DNA of 13,899 nucleotides from JBEVMS01 sp040508515 (GTDB lineage Bacteria > Pseudomonadota > Gammaproteobacteria > Xanthomonadales > Rhodanobacteraceae): positions 1 to 13,899 of the forward strand of contig JBEVMS010000085.1 of NCBI GenBank assembly GCA_040508515.1, given 5' to 3'. Shown here piece by piece: positions 1-7,948 of the stretch; the stretch's first letter is position 1, and the number at the start of each line of letters is the position of its first letter. Made by a program: the position numbers and the translations under genes. Under the pieces are notes generated by a model that ran no database searches, was not told where the DNA came from, and saw nothing but the letters and a program-made list of their open reading frames with translations.

Positions 1-607
1 CGTCCAGGCGGCCGCGGCGCAGTTCCGCGAAGCCTATCTCGACGATGTGCGCACCACCATCAAGGCGCCGGTGACCGGCTACGTGGCCAAGCGTACCGTG
101 CAGCTGGGGCAGCGTGTTCAGACGGGGGCGGCGTTGATGGCCGTGGTACCGCTGCAGCAGGTGTGGATCGATGCCAATTTCAAGGAAACCCAGCTGACCC
201 ACATGCGCATCGGCCAGCCGGTGGAAATCACCACGGACGTCTATGGCAGCGCGGTGACCTACAAGGGCGTGGTCAGCAGCCTGGGCGTGGGTACCGGCAG
301 TGCGTTCTCGTTGTTGCCGGCGCAGAACGCGACTGGCAACTGGATCAAGATCGTGCAACGCATTCCGGTGCGCGTGCTGTTCAGCGATTCGTCCCAGCTC
401 ACCCAGCACCCTCTGCGGATCGGTCTGTCCACCGATGTGGAGGTCGGCCTGCACGATCAGAGCGGCCCGACGCTGGCGCAGAAGGTACAGCCCGTGCCGA
501 TCCTGAGCACCGACGTCTATCAGCAGCAACTCGCGAAGGCCAGCGGCGTGATCGAACAGATCATCCACGCCAACATGGCTGGTGAGAACAACGCGTCGAA
601 TAAATGA
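1..607 (+). CDS. emrA: EmrA-type membrane fusion protein, C-terminal part (5' end outside window)
   Basis: Periplasmic adaptor (HlyD/EmrA family) that links an inner-membrane MFS exporter to a TolC-like outer-membrane channel. The reading frame is open from base 2 with no start, so about the last 200 residues are present and the N-terminal membrane anchor and most of the coiled coil lie off the window. Visible marks are the second half of the lipoyl/barrel-sandwich domain (IKAPVTGYVAKR, then GQRVQTG), the family segment WIDANFKETQL, and the beta-barrel region with GTGSAFSLLPAQNATGNW followed by IVQRIPVRV, all typical of EmrA. The product ends with a short polar tail (GENNASNK) and a TGA stop. 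The next gene is emrB, 108 bp downstream on the same strand, which supports an EmrAB pair exporting hydrophobic or weakly acidic toxic compounds. A GTG at 47 is in frame but is internal to the conserved domain and is not a real start. Confidence 0.93.
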   Translation, partial: VQAAAAQFREAYLDDVRTTIKAPVTGYVAKRTVQLGQRVQTGAALMAVVPLQQVWIDANFKETQLTHMRIGQPVEITTDVYGSAVTYKGVVSSLGVGTGSAFSLLPAQNATGNWIKIVQRIPVRVLFSDSSQLTQHPLRIGLSTDVEVGLHDQSGPTLAQKVQPVPILSTDVYQQQLAKASGVIEQIIHANMAGENNASNK

Positions 608-715
608 AACCGATGCCGGGGTGATTCGTGACGGATCGCTCCGGCGCCTATCTCGCATGGTCGCGCGCTTCCCAGGTGCGCCCGCGATACGCGCACAAAT
701 AATGCACAGGCAGCC

Positions 716-2236
716 ATGAGCAGCGAATTTCGTCCACCCAATCTGGCGTTGTCGACGGTAGGTTTGTCGCTGGCCACCTTTATGCAGGTGCTCGATACCA
801 CCATCGCCAACGTGTCATTGCCGACCATCGCCGGCAACCTTGGGGTGAGTTCCGACCAGAGCACCTGGGTGATCACCTCGTTCGCGGTCAGCAACGCGAT
901 CGCCTTGCCGCTGACCGGTTTTCTGACCCGCCGCGTCGGCGAGGTCAAGCTGTTCGTGTGGTCGACGATCTTGTTCTCGATCGCCTCGTTTTTGTGCGGC
1001 ATCTCCCAAAGCATGGGCATGTTGATCATGTTCCGGGCGATCCAGGGCGCGGTCGCCGGTCCGATGTACCCGATCACCCAGAGCCTGCTGATCTCGATCT
1101 ACCCGCCGGCCAAACGCGGCATGGCGCTGGCGCTGCTGGCGATGGTCACGGTGGTGGCGCCGATTGCCGGCCCGATTCTGGGCGGCTGGATCACCGACAA
1201 CTACACCTGGCCGTGGATCTTCTTCATCAACGTGCCGATCGGCCTATTCGCCAGCATGGTCGTGGCCAACCAGATGAAGGGACGCCCTGAGCGCACGGAG
1301 CGGGTGCGGGTGGACTACGTGGGTTTGATCAGCCTGATCATCGGCGTCGGTGCGCTGCAGATCGTGCTGGACAAGGGTAACGATGAGGACTGGTTCAATT
1401 CCACCTTCATTGTCATCACCGCGCTGATCGCGTTGCTGGGCTTGGTGGTATTCCTGATCTGGGAGCTGACGGACAAGAATCCGATCGTCAATCTCAAGCT
1501 GTTCCGCCATCGTAATTTTCGATACGGCACTTTGTGCCTGGTGCTGGCCTATGCAGCGTTCTTCGCGATCGGTCTGCTGGTGCCGCAGTGGTTGCAGCGC
1601 AACTTGGGCTACACCTCGACCTGGGCCGGTTTCGCTACCGCGCCGCTGGGTATTTTGCCGGTGATTCTGACCCCGTTCGTGGGCAAGTACGCCACCCGCT
1701 TCGATCTACGCCTGCTGGCCTCGCTGGCCTTCGTGGTGATGGGCGCGACCTGCTTCATGCGTTCGGACTTCTATATCGGGGTGGATTTCTACCATGTGGC
1801 GATGGTGCAGTTGATCCAGGGGCTGGGTGTGGCGTTCTTCTTCATGCCGGTGCTGTCCATATTGCTGTCGGACCTCCAGCCCAACGAGATCGCCGATGGT
1901 GCCGGTCTGGCGACGTTCCTGCGTACCCTGGGCGGCAGCTTTGCCGCTTCCATCACCAATTTTTTGTGGGACCACCGGGCCATTCGCCATCATGCGCAAT
2001 TGGCCGAGCACATCAACGCTTACAACCCGACCACGCAGGCGGCGTTGCAACCGGTGGGCGATCAGCAAAGCGCGTTGGCGCTGATCAACCAGACCATCAC
2101 GCTGCAGGCCTATCAGCTTTCCTTCAACGAGGTGTTCCGGGCCTTGGGTTGGATTCTCGCTTGCTTGATCCTGGTGGTGTGGCTGGCCAAGCCGCCGTTC
2201 TCTGCCAAGGCCGGCGCGGCATCTTCCGGACACTGA
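716..2236 (+). CDS. emrB: EmrB-type MFS multidrug exporter (DHA2 family, 14 helices)
   Basis: Inner-membrane drug:proton antiporter of 506 residues, the usual DHA2/EmrB length. Motifs seen in order: LDTTIANVSLP (about 26-36, the D1 motif in helix 1), TGFLTRRVGEVKLF (about 67-80, motif A between helices 2 and 3), RAIQGAVAGP (about 107-116, motif B), and APIAGPILGGWI (about 148-159, the antiporter motif C). Hydrophobic stretches continue to about residue 490, followed by a short polar tail. The ATG at 716 is preceded only by a weak purine stretch (ACAGG, 706-710). No better in-frame start lies upstream, and the N-terminus aligns with the family. It should work with the EmrA adaptor encoded 108 bp upstream. 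That gap is longer than is usual for emrAB, but I see no terminator in it. The unit ends at the strong hairpin at 2254-2284. The exact substrates cannot be read from sequence. Confidence 0.93.
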   Translation: MSSEFRPPNLALSTVGLSLATFMQVLDTTIANVSLPTIAGNLGVSSDQSTWVITSFAVSNAIALPLTGFLTRRVGEVKLFVWSTILFSIASFLCGISQSMGMLIMFRAIQGAVAGPMYPITQSLLISIYPPAKRGMALALLAMVTVVAPIAGPILGGWITDNYTWPWIFFINVPIGLFASMVVANQMKGRPERTERVRVDYVGLISLIIGVGALQIVLDKGNDEDWFNSTFIVITALIALLGLVVFLIWELTDKNPIVNLKLFRHRNFRYGTLCLVLAYAAFFAIGLLVPQWLQRNLGYTSTWAGFATAPLGILPVILTPFVGKYATRFDLRLLASLAFVVMGATCFMRSDFYIGVDFYHVAMVQLIQGLGVAFFFMPVLSILLSDLQPNEIADGAGLATFLRTLGGSFAASITNFLWDHRAIRHHAQLAEHINAYNPTTQAALQPVGDQQSALALINQTITLQAYQLSFNEVFRALGWILACLILVVWLAKPPFSAKAGAASSGH

Positions 2237-2253
2237 GTGGCCGCGGTGGTATG

Positions 2254-2284
2254 AAAAAAGCGCCGGCAAGCCGGCGCTTTTTTT
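2254..2284. terminator. bidirectional rho-independent terminator
   Basis: A perfect inverted repeat, GCGCCGGC (2260-2267) and GCCGGCGC (2270-2277), is flanked by a run of six A on the left (2254-2259) and seven T on the right (2278-2284). It therefore reads as a GC-rich stem with a U-tract on either strand. It lies 17 bp after the emrB stop and 36 bp beyond the stop of the convergent PagL-like gene, so it should end transcription from both sides. Confidence 0.9.
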
Positions 2285-2320
2285 GTGCACGCGTGGGAGC
2301 GGGCCGCGAACGCGCGAACG

Positions 2321-2848
2321 TTAAAACGCGAAACCGATCAGCCCCATGGTTTCGCCGCGGTTGGGCTCGTGGAAGCCACCGTTGGAGAGATGCCGCACCT
2401 GCACGCTGAAGTGCTTGCCCTGCCAGCCTAGCGTGCTGGCAAATTCGTAGACGCTGCTCAGCGCCAGCGTGCGGCCGGTATGCAGCACCGGTTGGAAGCT
2501 GAAGAACAGCGGCTGGTACCAGTTGCTGGCGTCGCCGTAATGCACGCGTACACCGGCGGCTCCCAGCCAGATATCGTCCTTGGTGGTGTAGCGGTCGCCG
2601 TCGTAGTGCTGCAGGTCGCGCCCGTTGATGTAGCCGACCGAGACGTCCGGCGCCCAGGTCCAGCGGCTGTTGCCGATCGGCTGCGGGTTGAACACCGATT
2701 CCAGGAACAGCGTATTGGTGCCCACGCTGTTGGAGTAGCTGCGGCCGAGCTGGATTTCAAAGCGGGTGTCGTCAGCCAGCGCTGGCAGAGCGATCAGACC
2801 AAGGCCGGCGATCATCGCCAGACGTAGGCCGGTAAGGTGATTTGACAT
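2321..2848 (-). CDS. pagL: PagL-like lipid A 3-O-deacylase (outer membrane)
   Basis: Small outer-membrane beta-barrel enzyme of the PagL/acyloxyacyl hydrolase family, which removes the 3-linked acyl chain from lipid A and so alters envelope recognition and permeability. With the start at 2848 the product has 175 residues. A clear signal peptide (MSNHLTGLRL, a hydrophobic core, then LPALA before DD) has a predicted cut after residue 25. The barrel strands alternate aromatic and polar residues, and the chain ends in Phe (GFAF), as outer-membrane proteins do. The C-terminal signature RHLSNGGF..PNRGE holds the expected catalytic His153 and Ser155, with Glu166 the likely acidic partner. An upstream in-frame ATG at 2884 would add 12 residues before the signal peptide and has no ribosome site, while 2848 has AGGA five bases upstream. 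It stands alone and converges on emrB. The family call is strong, but enzyme activity is inferred. Confidence 0.85.
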   Translation of the reverse strand: MSNHLTGLRLAMIAGLGLIALPALADDTRFEIQLGRSYSNSVGTNTLFLESVFNPQPIGNSRWTWAPDVSVGYINGRDLQHYDGDRYTTKDDIWLGAAGVRVHYGDASNWYQPLFFSFQPVLHTGRTLALSSVYEFASTLGWQGKHFSVQVRHLSNGGFHEPNRGETMGLIGFAF

Positions 2849-3245
2849 GGGAGTCCTGGGGGGCGGAGAGATATAGCACCGCATAGTTTACTAAAAGATG
2901 TGGCGCGTCTAGCAAGCGGGGGCCATTTTAATGCGGGTCTCGCAATCGCTGATGTGGACCCTGCCGGGCTTTGGCGCCATGCGTGCGCGACGGTTGCCTG
3001 GCGAGCCCTTGGCCTGGCGCGGGAGTCCAGCGGTGACGGGCAGGGCGGTCGTCTGGAAAGTCGATCATGCGCAAAAAACGCCGCCGGGTTGAGTTTTTCC
3101 GCAGGACAGGACGGACCCTCGGTGACGGTGAGCCGAACTGCATTTGCGCTAGCATCGGCGGGCTCGGGCGGCATCGGTCACTGGCGACTTTGCCGCAGCA
3201 TAAGTCCACCACCCAAGACACACCCTCCTGTGCAGGATATTGTCG
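2849..3245. other. intergenic region between the divergent PagL-like and MATE genes, no gene seen
   Basis: About 400 bases without a convincing gene. Open frames here lack ribosome sites, family motifs and normal codon bias. The left edge holds the expression signals of the PagL-like gene. The right edge holds the ribosome site of the MATE gene (AGGA, 3234-3237). I see no clear sigma-70 promoter, terminator or long repeat between them. CATAAG at 3199-3204 is at most a weak -10 candidate. Confidence 0.6.
2854..2875 (-). promoter_or_regulatory. ribosome site and possible -10 element of the PagL-like gene
   Basis: On the - strand, AGGA (2857-2854) lies five bases before the ATG at 2848 and decides the start. 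Further upstream TATATC (2875-2870) resembles a -10 hexamer in a locally AT-rich patch (2882-2900). No good -35 hexamer stands at 16-18 bp, so the promoter part is weak. Confidence 0.35.
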
Positions 3246-4682
3246 ATGTCGTTCGTCCGCTCCAGTGTGCTGACCGAAGGGCCGATCGCCCGCACGTTGT
3301 TGCTGTTCGCGCTGCCGATCCTGGGCGGCACCGTATTGCAATCGTTAAACGCCTCGGTCAACGCGATGTGGATTGGCCACTTCATGGGCGAGGCCGCGCT
3401 GAGCGCCACCAGCAACGCCAGTTTGATCCTGTTTCTGCTGCTCAGCGCGGTGTTCGGCGTCAGCATGGCCTCGACCATCCTGGTCGGGCAAAGCCTGGGC
3501 GCGCGCGACGTGGCGGCGGCCAAGCGGGTGGTCGGCACCGGGGCGGGCTTCTTCGCGTTGAGCTCGCTGCTGGTGGCCGCGCTGGGCTGGCTGGGCACGC
3601 CGTGGATGCTGGCGGTGCTGGGCACGCCGCTCGATGCGCTGCCCTACGCGGTGACCTACCTGCGGATCATCTTTCTGGCGCTGCCGTCGATGTACTTCTA
3701 CAACTTCCTGATGATGACCTTGCGCGGCGCCGGCGATGCCAAGACGCCGTTTCTGTTTATGGGCTTGTCGGTGTTGCTGGACATCGGGCTCAATCCGCTG
3801 CTGATGTTCGGCTGGGGGCCTATTCCTCGCATGGGCATCGCCGGCTCGGCCAGCGCCACCTTGATCGCGCAAAGCATGGCGTTGATCGCGTTGCTGCTGG
3901 TGCTGTATCGGCGCAAGCATTTTCTGCGCCTGAGCGGCGCGGAGCTGCGCCATCTGCGGCCGGACCCGGCGATCTTGCGCGCGCTGGTGTTCAAGGGCCT
4001 GCCGATGGGCTTGCAGATGGTGGTGATCTCCTCCTCGGCGATGCTGATGATGCGGCTGGTCAACGGCTACGGCTCGCAGACGGTGGCCGCCTACGGTGCG
4101 GCGACCCAGTTGTGGACTTATGTGCAGATGCCGGCGATGGCGATCGGCGCGGCGGTGTCCTCGATGGTCGCGCAGAACATCGGCGCGCGGCGTTGGGATC
4201 GGATCGGCCGGATCGCGCGCGCCGGGGTGATCTACAACTTCATGTTGAGCGGCGCGTTGATCGGGCTGATTTACCTGTTCAACCGCGGCGCGCTGAATTT
4301 GTTCCTGCCTGGCGACGGCGTGGCGCTGGCGCTGGCGGTGCACTTGAATGCGATTGCGGTGTGGTCGTTTTTGTTTTTCGGGGTGACTTTCGTGCTGTTC
4401 GGCGTGGTGCGCTCCACCGGCGCGGTGTGGCCACCGCTGCTGGTGCTGCTGGTATCGATGTGGCTGGTGCGTCCGCCGTTCGCGCTGAGCCTGCAAGAGC
4501 GCCTGGGCAGCGATGCGATCTGGTGGAGTTTTCCGCTCGGTTCGCTGGTCGCGCTGGTGCTGGCCAGCGCCTATTACCGCTGGGGCGGCTGGCGTCGCGC
4601 GCACATGCTCGCCGATGCCGCCGCCACGCCGGCGGCGCCGAGCACCGGCCAGGGTGTGCCGGCGGTGGCGCCAGAAAGCTGA
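3246..4682 (+). CDS. MATE-family multidrug/cation efflux protein
   Basis: Inner-membrane exporter of the MATE family, expected to expel cationic drugs or metabolites in exchange for H+ or Na+. The 478 residues contain about twelve hydrophobic segments in two related halves, roughly 15-225 and 235-440. Characteristic pieces are the N-terminal GPIARTLLLFALPILGG, the segment NASVNAMWIGHFMGEAALSA, the family marker TLRGAGDAKTPF in the first half, and VAAYGAATQLWTYVQMPAMA with VSSMVAQNIGA in the second. The tail is Ala/Pro-rich and low in complexity. ATG at 3246 is chosen because AGGA (3234-3237) sits eight bases upstream. An in-frame TTG at 3240 is too close to that site. It is transcribed alone and converges on the RND permease gene with a 7-bp gap. 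The subfamily (NorM- or DinF-like) and substrates are not resolved. Confidence 0.9.
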   Translation: MSFVRSSVLTEGPIARTLLLFALPILGGTVLQSLNASVNAMWIGHFMGEAALSATSNASLILFLLLSAVFGVSMASTILVGQSLGARDVAAAKRVVGTGAGFFALSSLLVAALGWLGTPWMLAVLGTPLDALPYAVTYLRIIFLALPSMYFYNFLMMTLRGAGDAKTPFLFMGLSVLLDIGLNPLLMFGWGPIPRMGIAGSASATLIAQSMALIALLLVLYRRKHFLRLSGAELRHLRPDPAILRALVFKGLPMGLQMVVISSSAMLMMRLVNGYGSQTVAAYGAATQLWTYVQMPAMAIGAAVSSMVAQNIGARRWDRIGRIARAGVIYNFMLSGALIGLIYLFNRGALNLFLPGDGVALALAVHLNAIAVWSFLFFGVTFVLFGVVRSTGAVWPPLLVLLVSMWLVRPPFALSLQERLGSDAIWWSFPLGSLVALVLASAYYRWGGWRRAHMLADAAATPAAPSTGQGVPAVAPES

Positions 4683-4694
4683 GCCGCGCTCAGC
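4678..4694. terminator. hairpin containing both convergent stop codons
   Basis: GCTGAG (4678-4683) and CTCAGC (4689-4694) form a perfect 6-bp stem around the loop CCGCG. The TGA of the MATE gene (4680-4682) lies in one arm and the TGA of the RND gene (- strand, 4692-4690) lies in the other. There is no T-run, so if it stops transcription it is not a standard rho-independent terminator. Confidence 0.35.
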
Positions 4695-7600
4695 CTTGCG
4701 CGGCCAGTTTGAGCGCGCGCCGCGCGGCACGGCGCTCCCGGCGCGCCGCCTTGCGCAGCTTGCGATCGTGGTTCCACAAGTAGATCGCTGGGGTGCTGAG
4801 CAAGGTCAGCAACTGCGACACCAGCAGGCCGCCGACGATGGCGATACCCAGCGGCTGGCGCATCTCCGAGCCGATGCCGAAGCCGATCGCCAGCGGCAGC
4901 GCGGCGCCCATCGCCACCAGGGTGGTCATGGTGATCGGGCGAAAGCGCACCAGCGCGGCTTCGCGGATCGCCTCGGGCGCGGAGAGCCCGCGCTCGCGCT
5001 GCGCGACCAACGCGAAGTCGACCATCAGAATCGCGTTTTTCTTGACGATGCCGATCAGCAGCAGCACCGCGATGATCGCCATCAAGGTCAGCTGGGTCTG
5101 CGTCACCAGCATCGCCAGGAAGGCGCCGGCGCCGGCCGCCGGAAGCGTGGACAGAATGGTCAGCGGATGGCCCAGGCTCTCGTAGAGCATGCCCAGCACG
5201 ATGTACATCGCCAGGATCGCGCCGAGCATCAAGGTGCCACCGTTGGATTGCAGGTCGCGCATGCGCTTGCTTTCGCCGGTGAAGTCCAGTCGTACGCTGT
5301 CTGGCAAACCGGCGAGCCGGGCGGCGTGTTCGATCAACTGGACCCCGCGATCGGGGGTGACGCCCTCGGCCAGGTTGTAGGACAGGTCGCTGGCCTCCTG
5401 CTGGTCTTGATGGACCACCGTGGTCGGCGCGATCATCGGCATGATCTTGGCCAGCGCCGAAAGCGGAATCATCGCGCCCTGGTTGCTGCGCACGTAGGTA
5501 TTGAGCAACAGCTCGGGGCTGATTGAATCGGACGCGGCGGCGGTCAGCACCACCCGGTACTGGTTGATGTTGGAGTAGATGACCGAGACTTGGTTTTGCC
5601 CGAACGCGCTGTACAGCGCCGAATCGACCGCGCCGATGGTGACGCCCAGGCGACTGGCCGTGTCGCGATCGACCTTAAGCAACTGCTGCTTGCCGACCCG
5701 ATCGAAGTCGCTGCCGGGGTCGCGGATGTCTTTAAGCGTGCGCATCGCCTGCACCATCTTGAGCGCCCACGGTTGCAGTTCCTCGCCATCGCGGCTGATC
5801 AGCTGAAAGCTGTATTGGCCGCGCCCGCCGCCCGCCGGATCATCGTTGAAGAAGCCGACCGGGCTTATATAGACGGCCACATCGGAGAGCTTTTCGTAGC
5901 GCTTACTGAGTCGCTCCAGCACCACTTTGGCATGCTCGTGGCGCTCCTCGGGGCCGTCGCCGTAGGGTTTGAGGTCGACGAACATCTGCGCGCTGCTGCC
6001 GACTGCGCCGCCGTCGCTGCCGCCCAGGATGACAGTGGCGTCGGCCACCGCCGGATCGTCCTGCATGATCTTGCCGACGTGCCGCGCGCGCTCGGCCAAC
6101 ACGGCCGGCGAGATGTTGGCATCGGCGCGGATGGTCGCCTGCAGCATGCCCATGTCTTCCTGCGGCATGAAGCCGCCGCCGGCGGTCTTGACCACCGCGA
6201 TGCCGAGTCCGCCGGTGAGCAGCAGTAGCAGCAGCGGCTGCCAGCGCATCAGACGGCGGTGGTGCATCGCCCAGTCCAGCGCACGCGCATAGATCGCGTG
6301 CAGGCGGCGGTCGAAGCGCTCCAGCGCCAGCTCCATTCGCGTGGGCGGCGCCGGCATGCCGGGATCGGCCTTCAGGTAGCGCCCGCACAGCGCCGGGGTG
6401 ACGGTCAGCGAGACGATCGCCGAAATCACCACCGCCGCCGCCAGGGTCACCGAGAACTCGCGCAGCAGCTTGACCAGGATGTTGTCGCCGAACAGCAGCG
6501 GGGTGAACACCGCGATTAGCGAGAGGGTGATCGAGATCACCGTGAAGCCAATCTCGCGCACCCCGATCAGCGCCGCCTGCAGTGGCGGCGTACCCTGTTC
6601 CATGTGCCGTACGATGTTCTCGATCACCACAATCGCATCGTCGACCACGAAACCGATGCACAGCACCAGCGCCATCAGCGAAAAAGTGTTCAAGGTGTAG
6701 CCCAGCAGCCACATGACCACTAGCGCGCCAGCCAGCGACAGCGGCACGCTTAGCATGGCGATCAGGGTCGGGCGCAGCCGGCGCAGAAACACCAGCATTA
6801 CCAGAACTACCATCACCAGCGAGATCAGCAGCGCGATCTGTACCTCGTGCAGCGCCGATTTGGTGGTTTGGGTAAGGTCGAAAATCGGGGTGATCTGTAC
6901 GTCCGCCGGCAGCCACTGGCGAAACTGCGGCAACTGCGCGCGAATCGCGTCGGCGGTGGCGATCGCATTGGCCTCGGGCCGCTTGCTGATCTGCATGCTG
7001 ACCGCGTGCTGGCCGTTGAACCACGCGCCCTGGTAGATATCCTGCGGGCCGCTGCTGACCTTGGCCACGTCAGCCAGCCGCACCGGTACGCCGTGGCGGC
7101 TGGCGATCACCAGCTTTGCGAAGTCCTTGGCGTCCTGCAGGCCATCGTTGGCCAGCACGGTCATCTGGGTATGCCCGTCGCTGAGTGAGCCCTGCGGCAT
7201 CATCACATTGGCCGCACGCAACGTATTGGCCACGTCGTTGGTGGTGATGCCCTTGGCCGCCAGCGCCAGCGCATCGATCTCCACCCGCACGGCATGTGGC
7301 GTGCCACCCAAGACCTGCACGCGCGCCACCCCAGGAATTTGTGCCACCCGCGGCGCCAGCAAGGTGTCCACGCGGTCGTAGAGTTGGTCCGGCGACAGGC
7401 TGCTTGAGGTCAGCGCCACCAGCAAAACCGGGATCGTGCTGGTATCAAAAGTGAAGTACTGCGGCGGGCTGGGCAGCCCGGCAGGGAGATCGGCCTGCGC
7501 CGCGTTGATCGCTGCCTGCACATCGCGCACGGCCTGATCGGTATTGCGCGCCATGGTAAAGCGCAGCTGGATCATGCTGGAGCCATCGCTGGAGGTCGAA

Positions 7601-7842
7601 TGCATCTGATCGACGCCGGGAATGCGCCCCAAATGGCGCTCCAGCGGCGCCGCGACGGTGCTGGCCATGATCTGTGCATTGGCACCGGGCAGGTTGGCGG
7701 CTACCAACACCGCCGGCACGTCGATCGACGGCAATGCCGCCACGCCCAGCAGCAAATACGCGCAGATGCCCGCCAGGGTAAGACCCAGCGCCAGCAACGA
7801 GGTACCGACAGGGCGGCGAACCAGGGGTGCAAACATCGTCAT
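4690..7842 (-). CDS. RND efflux permease, MdtB/MdtC (HAE-1) type
   Basis: Large inner-membrane proton-driven pump subunit of 1050 residues, the normal family length. A first helix (about 12-35) is followed by a periplasmic porter domain, helices 2-6 from about 333, a second large periplasmic domain (about 555-850), and the last helices to about 1025. The proton-relay residues are present: Asp401-Asp402 in GFVVDDAIVVIENI (helix 4) and Lys935 in GIVKKNAILMVDFA (helix 10). Segments such as SALYSAFGQNQVSVIYSNIN and YIVLGMLYES followed by PLTILSTLPAAG closely resemble MdtC. The C-terminal 25 residues are strongly basic. ATG 7842 is chosen over 7875 because AAGGA stands four bases upstream. RND pumps need a periplasmic adaptor and an outer-membrane channel, and neither is encoded beside it, so partners must come from elsewhere. 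Likely exports drugs or other amphiphiles; the substrate is unknown. Confidence 0.92.
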   Translation of the reverse strand: MTMFAPLVRRPVGTSLLALGLTLAGICAYLLLGVAALPSIDVPAVLVAANLPGANAQIMASTVAAPLERHLGRIPGVDQMHSTSSDGSSMIQLRFTMARNTDQAVRDVQAAINAAQADLPAGLPSPPQYFTFDTSTIPVLLVALTSSSLSPDQLYDRVDTLLAPRVAQIPGVARVQVLGGTPHAVRVEIDALALAAKGITTNDVANTLRAANVMMPQGSLSDGHTQMTVLANDGLQDAKDFAKLVIASRHGVPVRLADVAKVSSGPQDIYQGAWFNGQHAVSMQISKRPEANAIATADAIRAQLPQFRQWLPADVQITPIFDLTQTTKSALHEVQIALLISLVMVVLVMLVFLRRLRPTLIAMLSVPLSLAGALVVMWLLGYTLNTFSLMALVLCIGFVVDDAIVVIENIVRHMEQGTPPLQAALIGVREIGFTVISITLSLIAVFTPLLFGDNILVKLLREFSVTLAAAVVISAIVSLTVTPALCGRYLKADPGMPAPPTRMELALERFDRRLHAIYARALDWAMHHRRLMRWQPLLLLLLTGGLGIAVVKTAGGGFMPQEDMGMLQATIRADANISPAVLAERARHVGKIMQDDPAVADATVILGGSDGGAVGSSAQMFVDLKPYGDGPEERHEHAKVVLERLSKRYEKLSDVAVYISPVGFFNDDPAGGGRGQYSFQLISRDGEELQPWALKMVQAMRTLKDIRDPGSDFDRVGKQQLLKVDRDTASRLGVTIGAVDSALYSAFGQNQVSVIYSNINQYRVVLTAAASDSISPELLLNTYVRSNQGAMIPLSALAKIMPMIAPTTVVHQDQQEASDLSYNLAEGVTPDRGVQLIEHAARLAGLPDSVRLDFTGESKRMRDLQSNGGTLMLGAILAMYIVLGMLYESLGHPLTILSTLPAAGAGAFLAMLVTQTQLTLMAIIAVLLLIGIVKKNAILMVDFALVAQRERGLSAPEAIREAALVRFRPITMTTLVAMGAALPLAIGFGIGSEMRQPLGIAIVGGLLVSQLLTLLSTPAIYLWNHDRKLRKAARRERRAARRALKLAAQG

Positions 7843-7948
7843 GGATTCCTTATCTGCGCGGAGCATAGCGGGCACGGCTAACGCCTGCGCGGCCGTTCAC
7901 TCAACGACGGGCAAGCACGGGTGCGCGATCTACTAAGTGAGCGTCATG

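Noticed and set aside
2900..4783. Long + strand open frames in other frames over the MATE gene, and a 461-codon frame on the - strand
   Set aside because: They overlap a well-supported membrane protein, have Arg/Ala/Gly-biased low-information sequence, and lack membrane segments or motifs.
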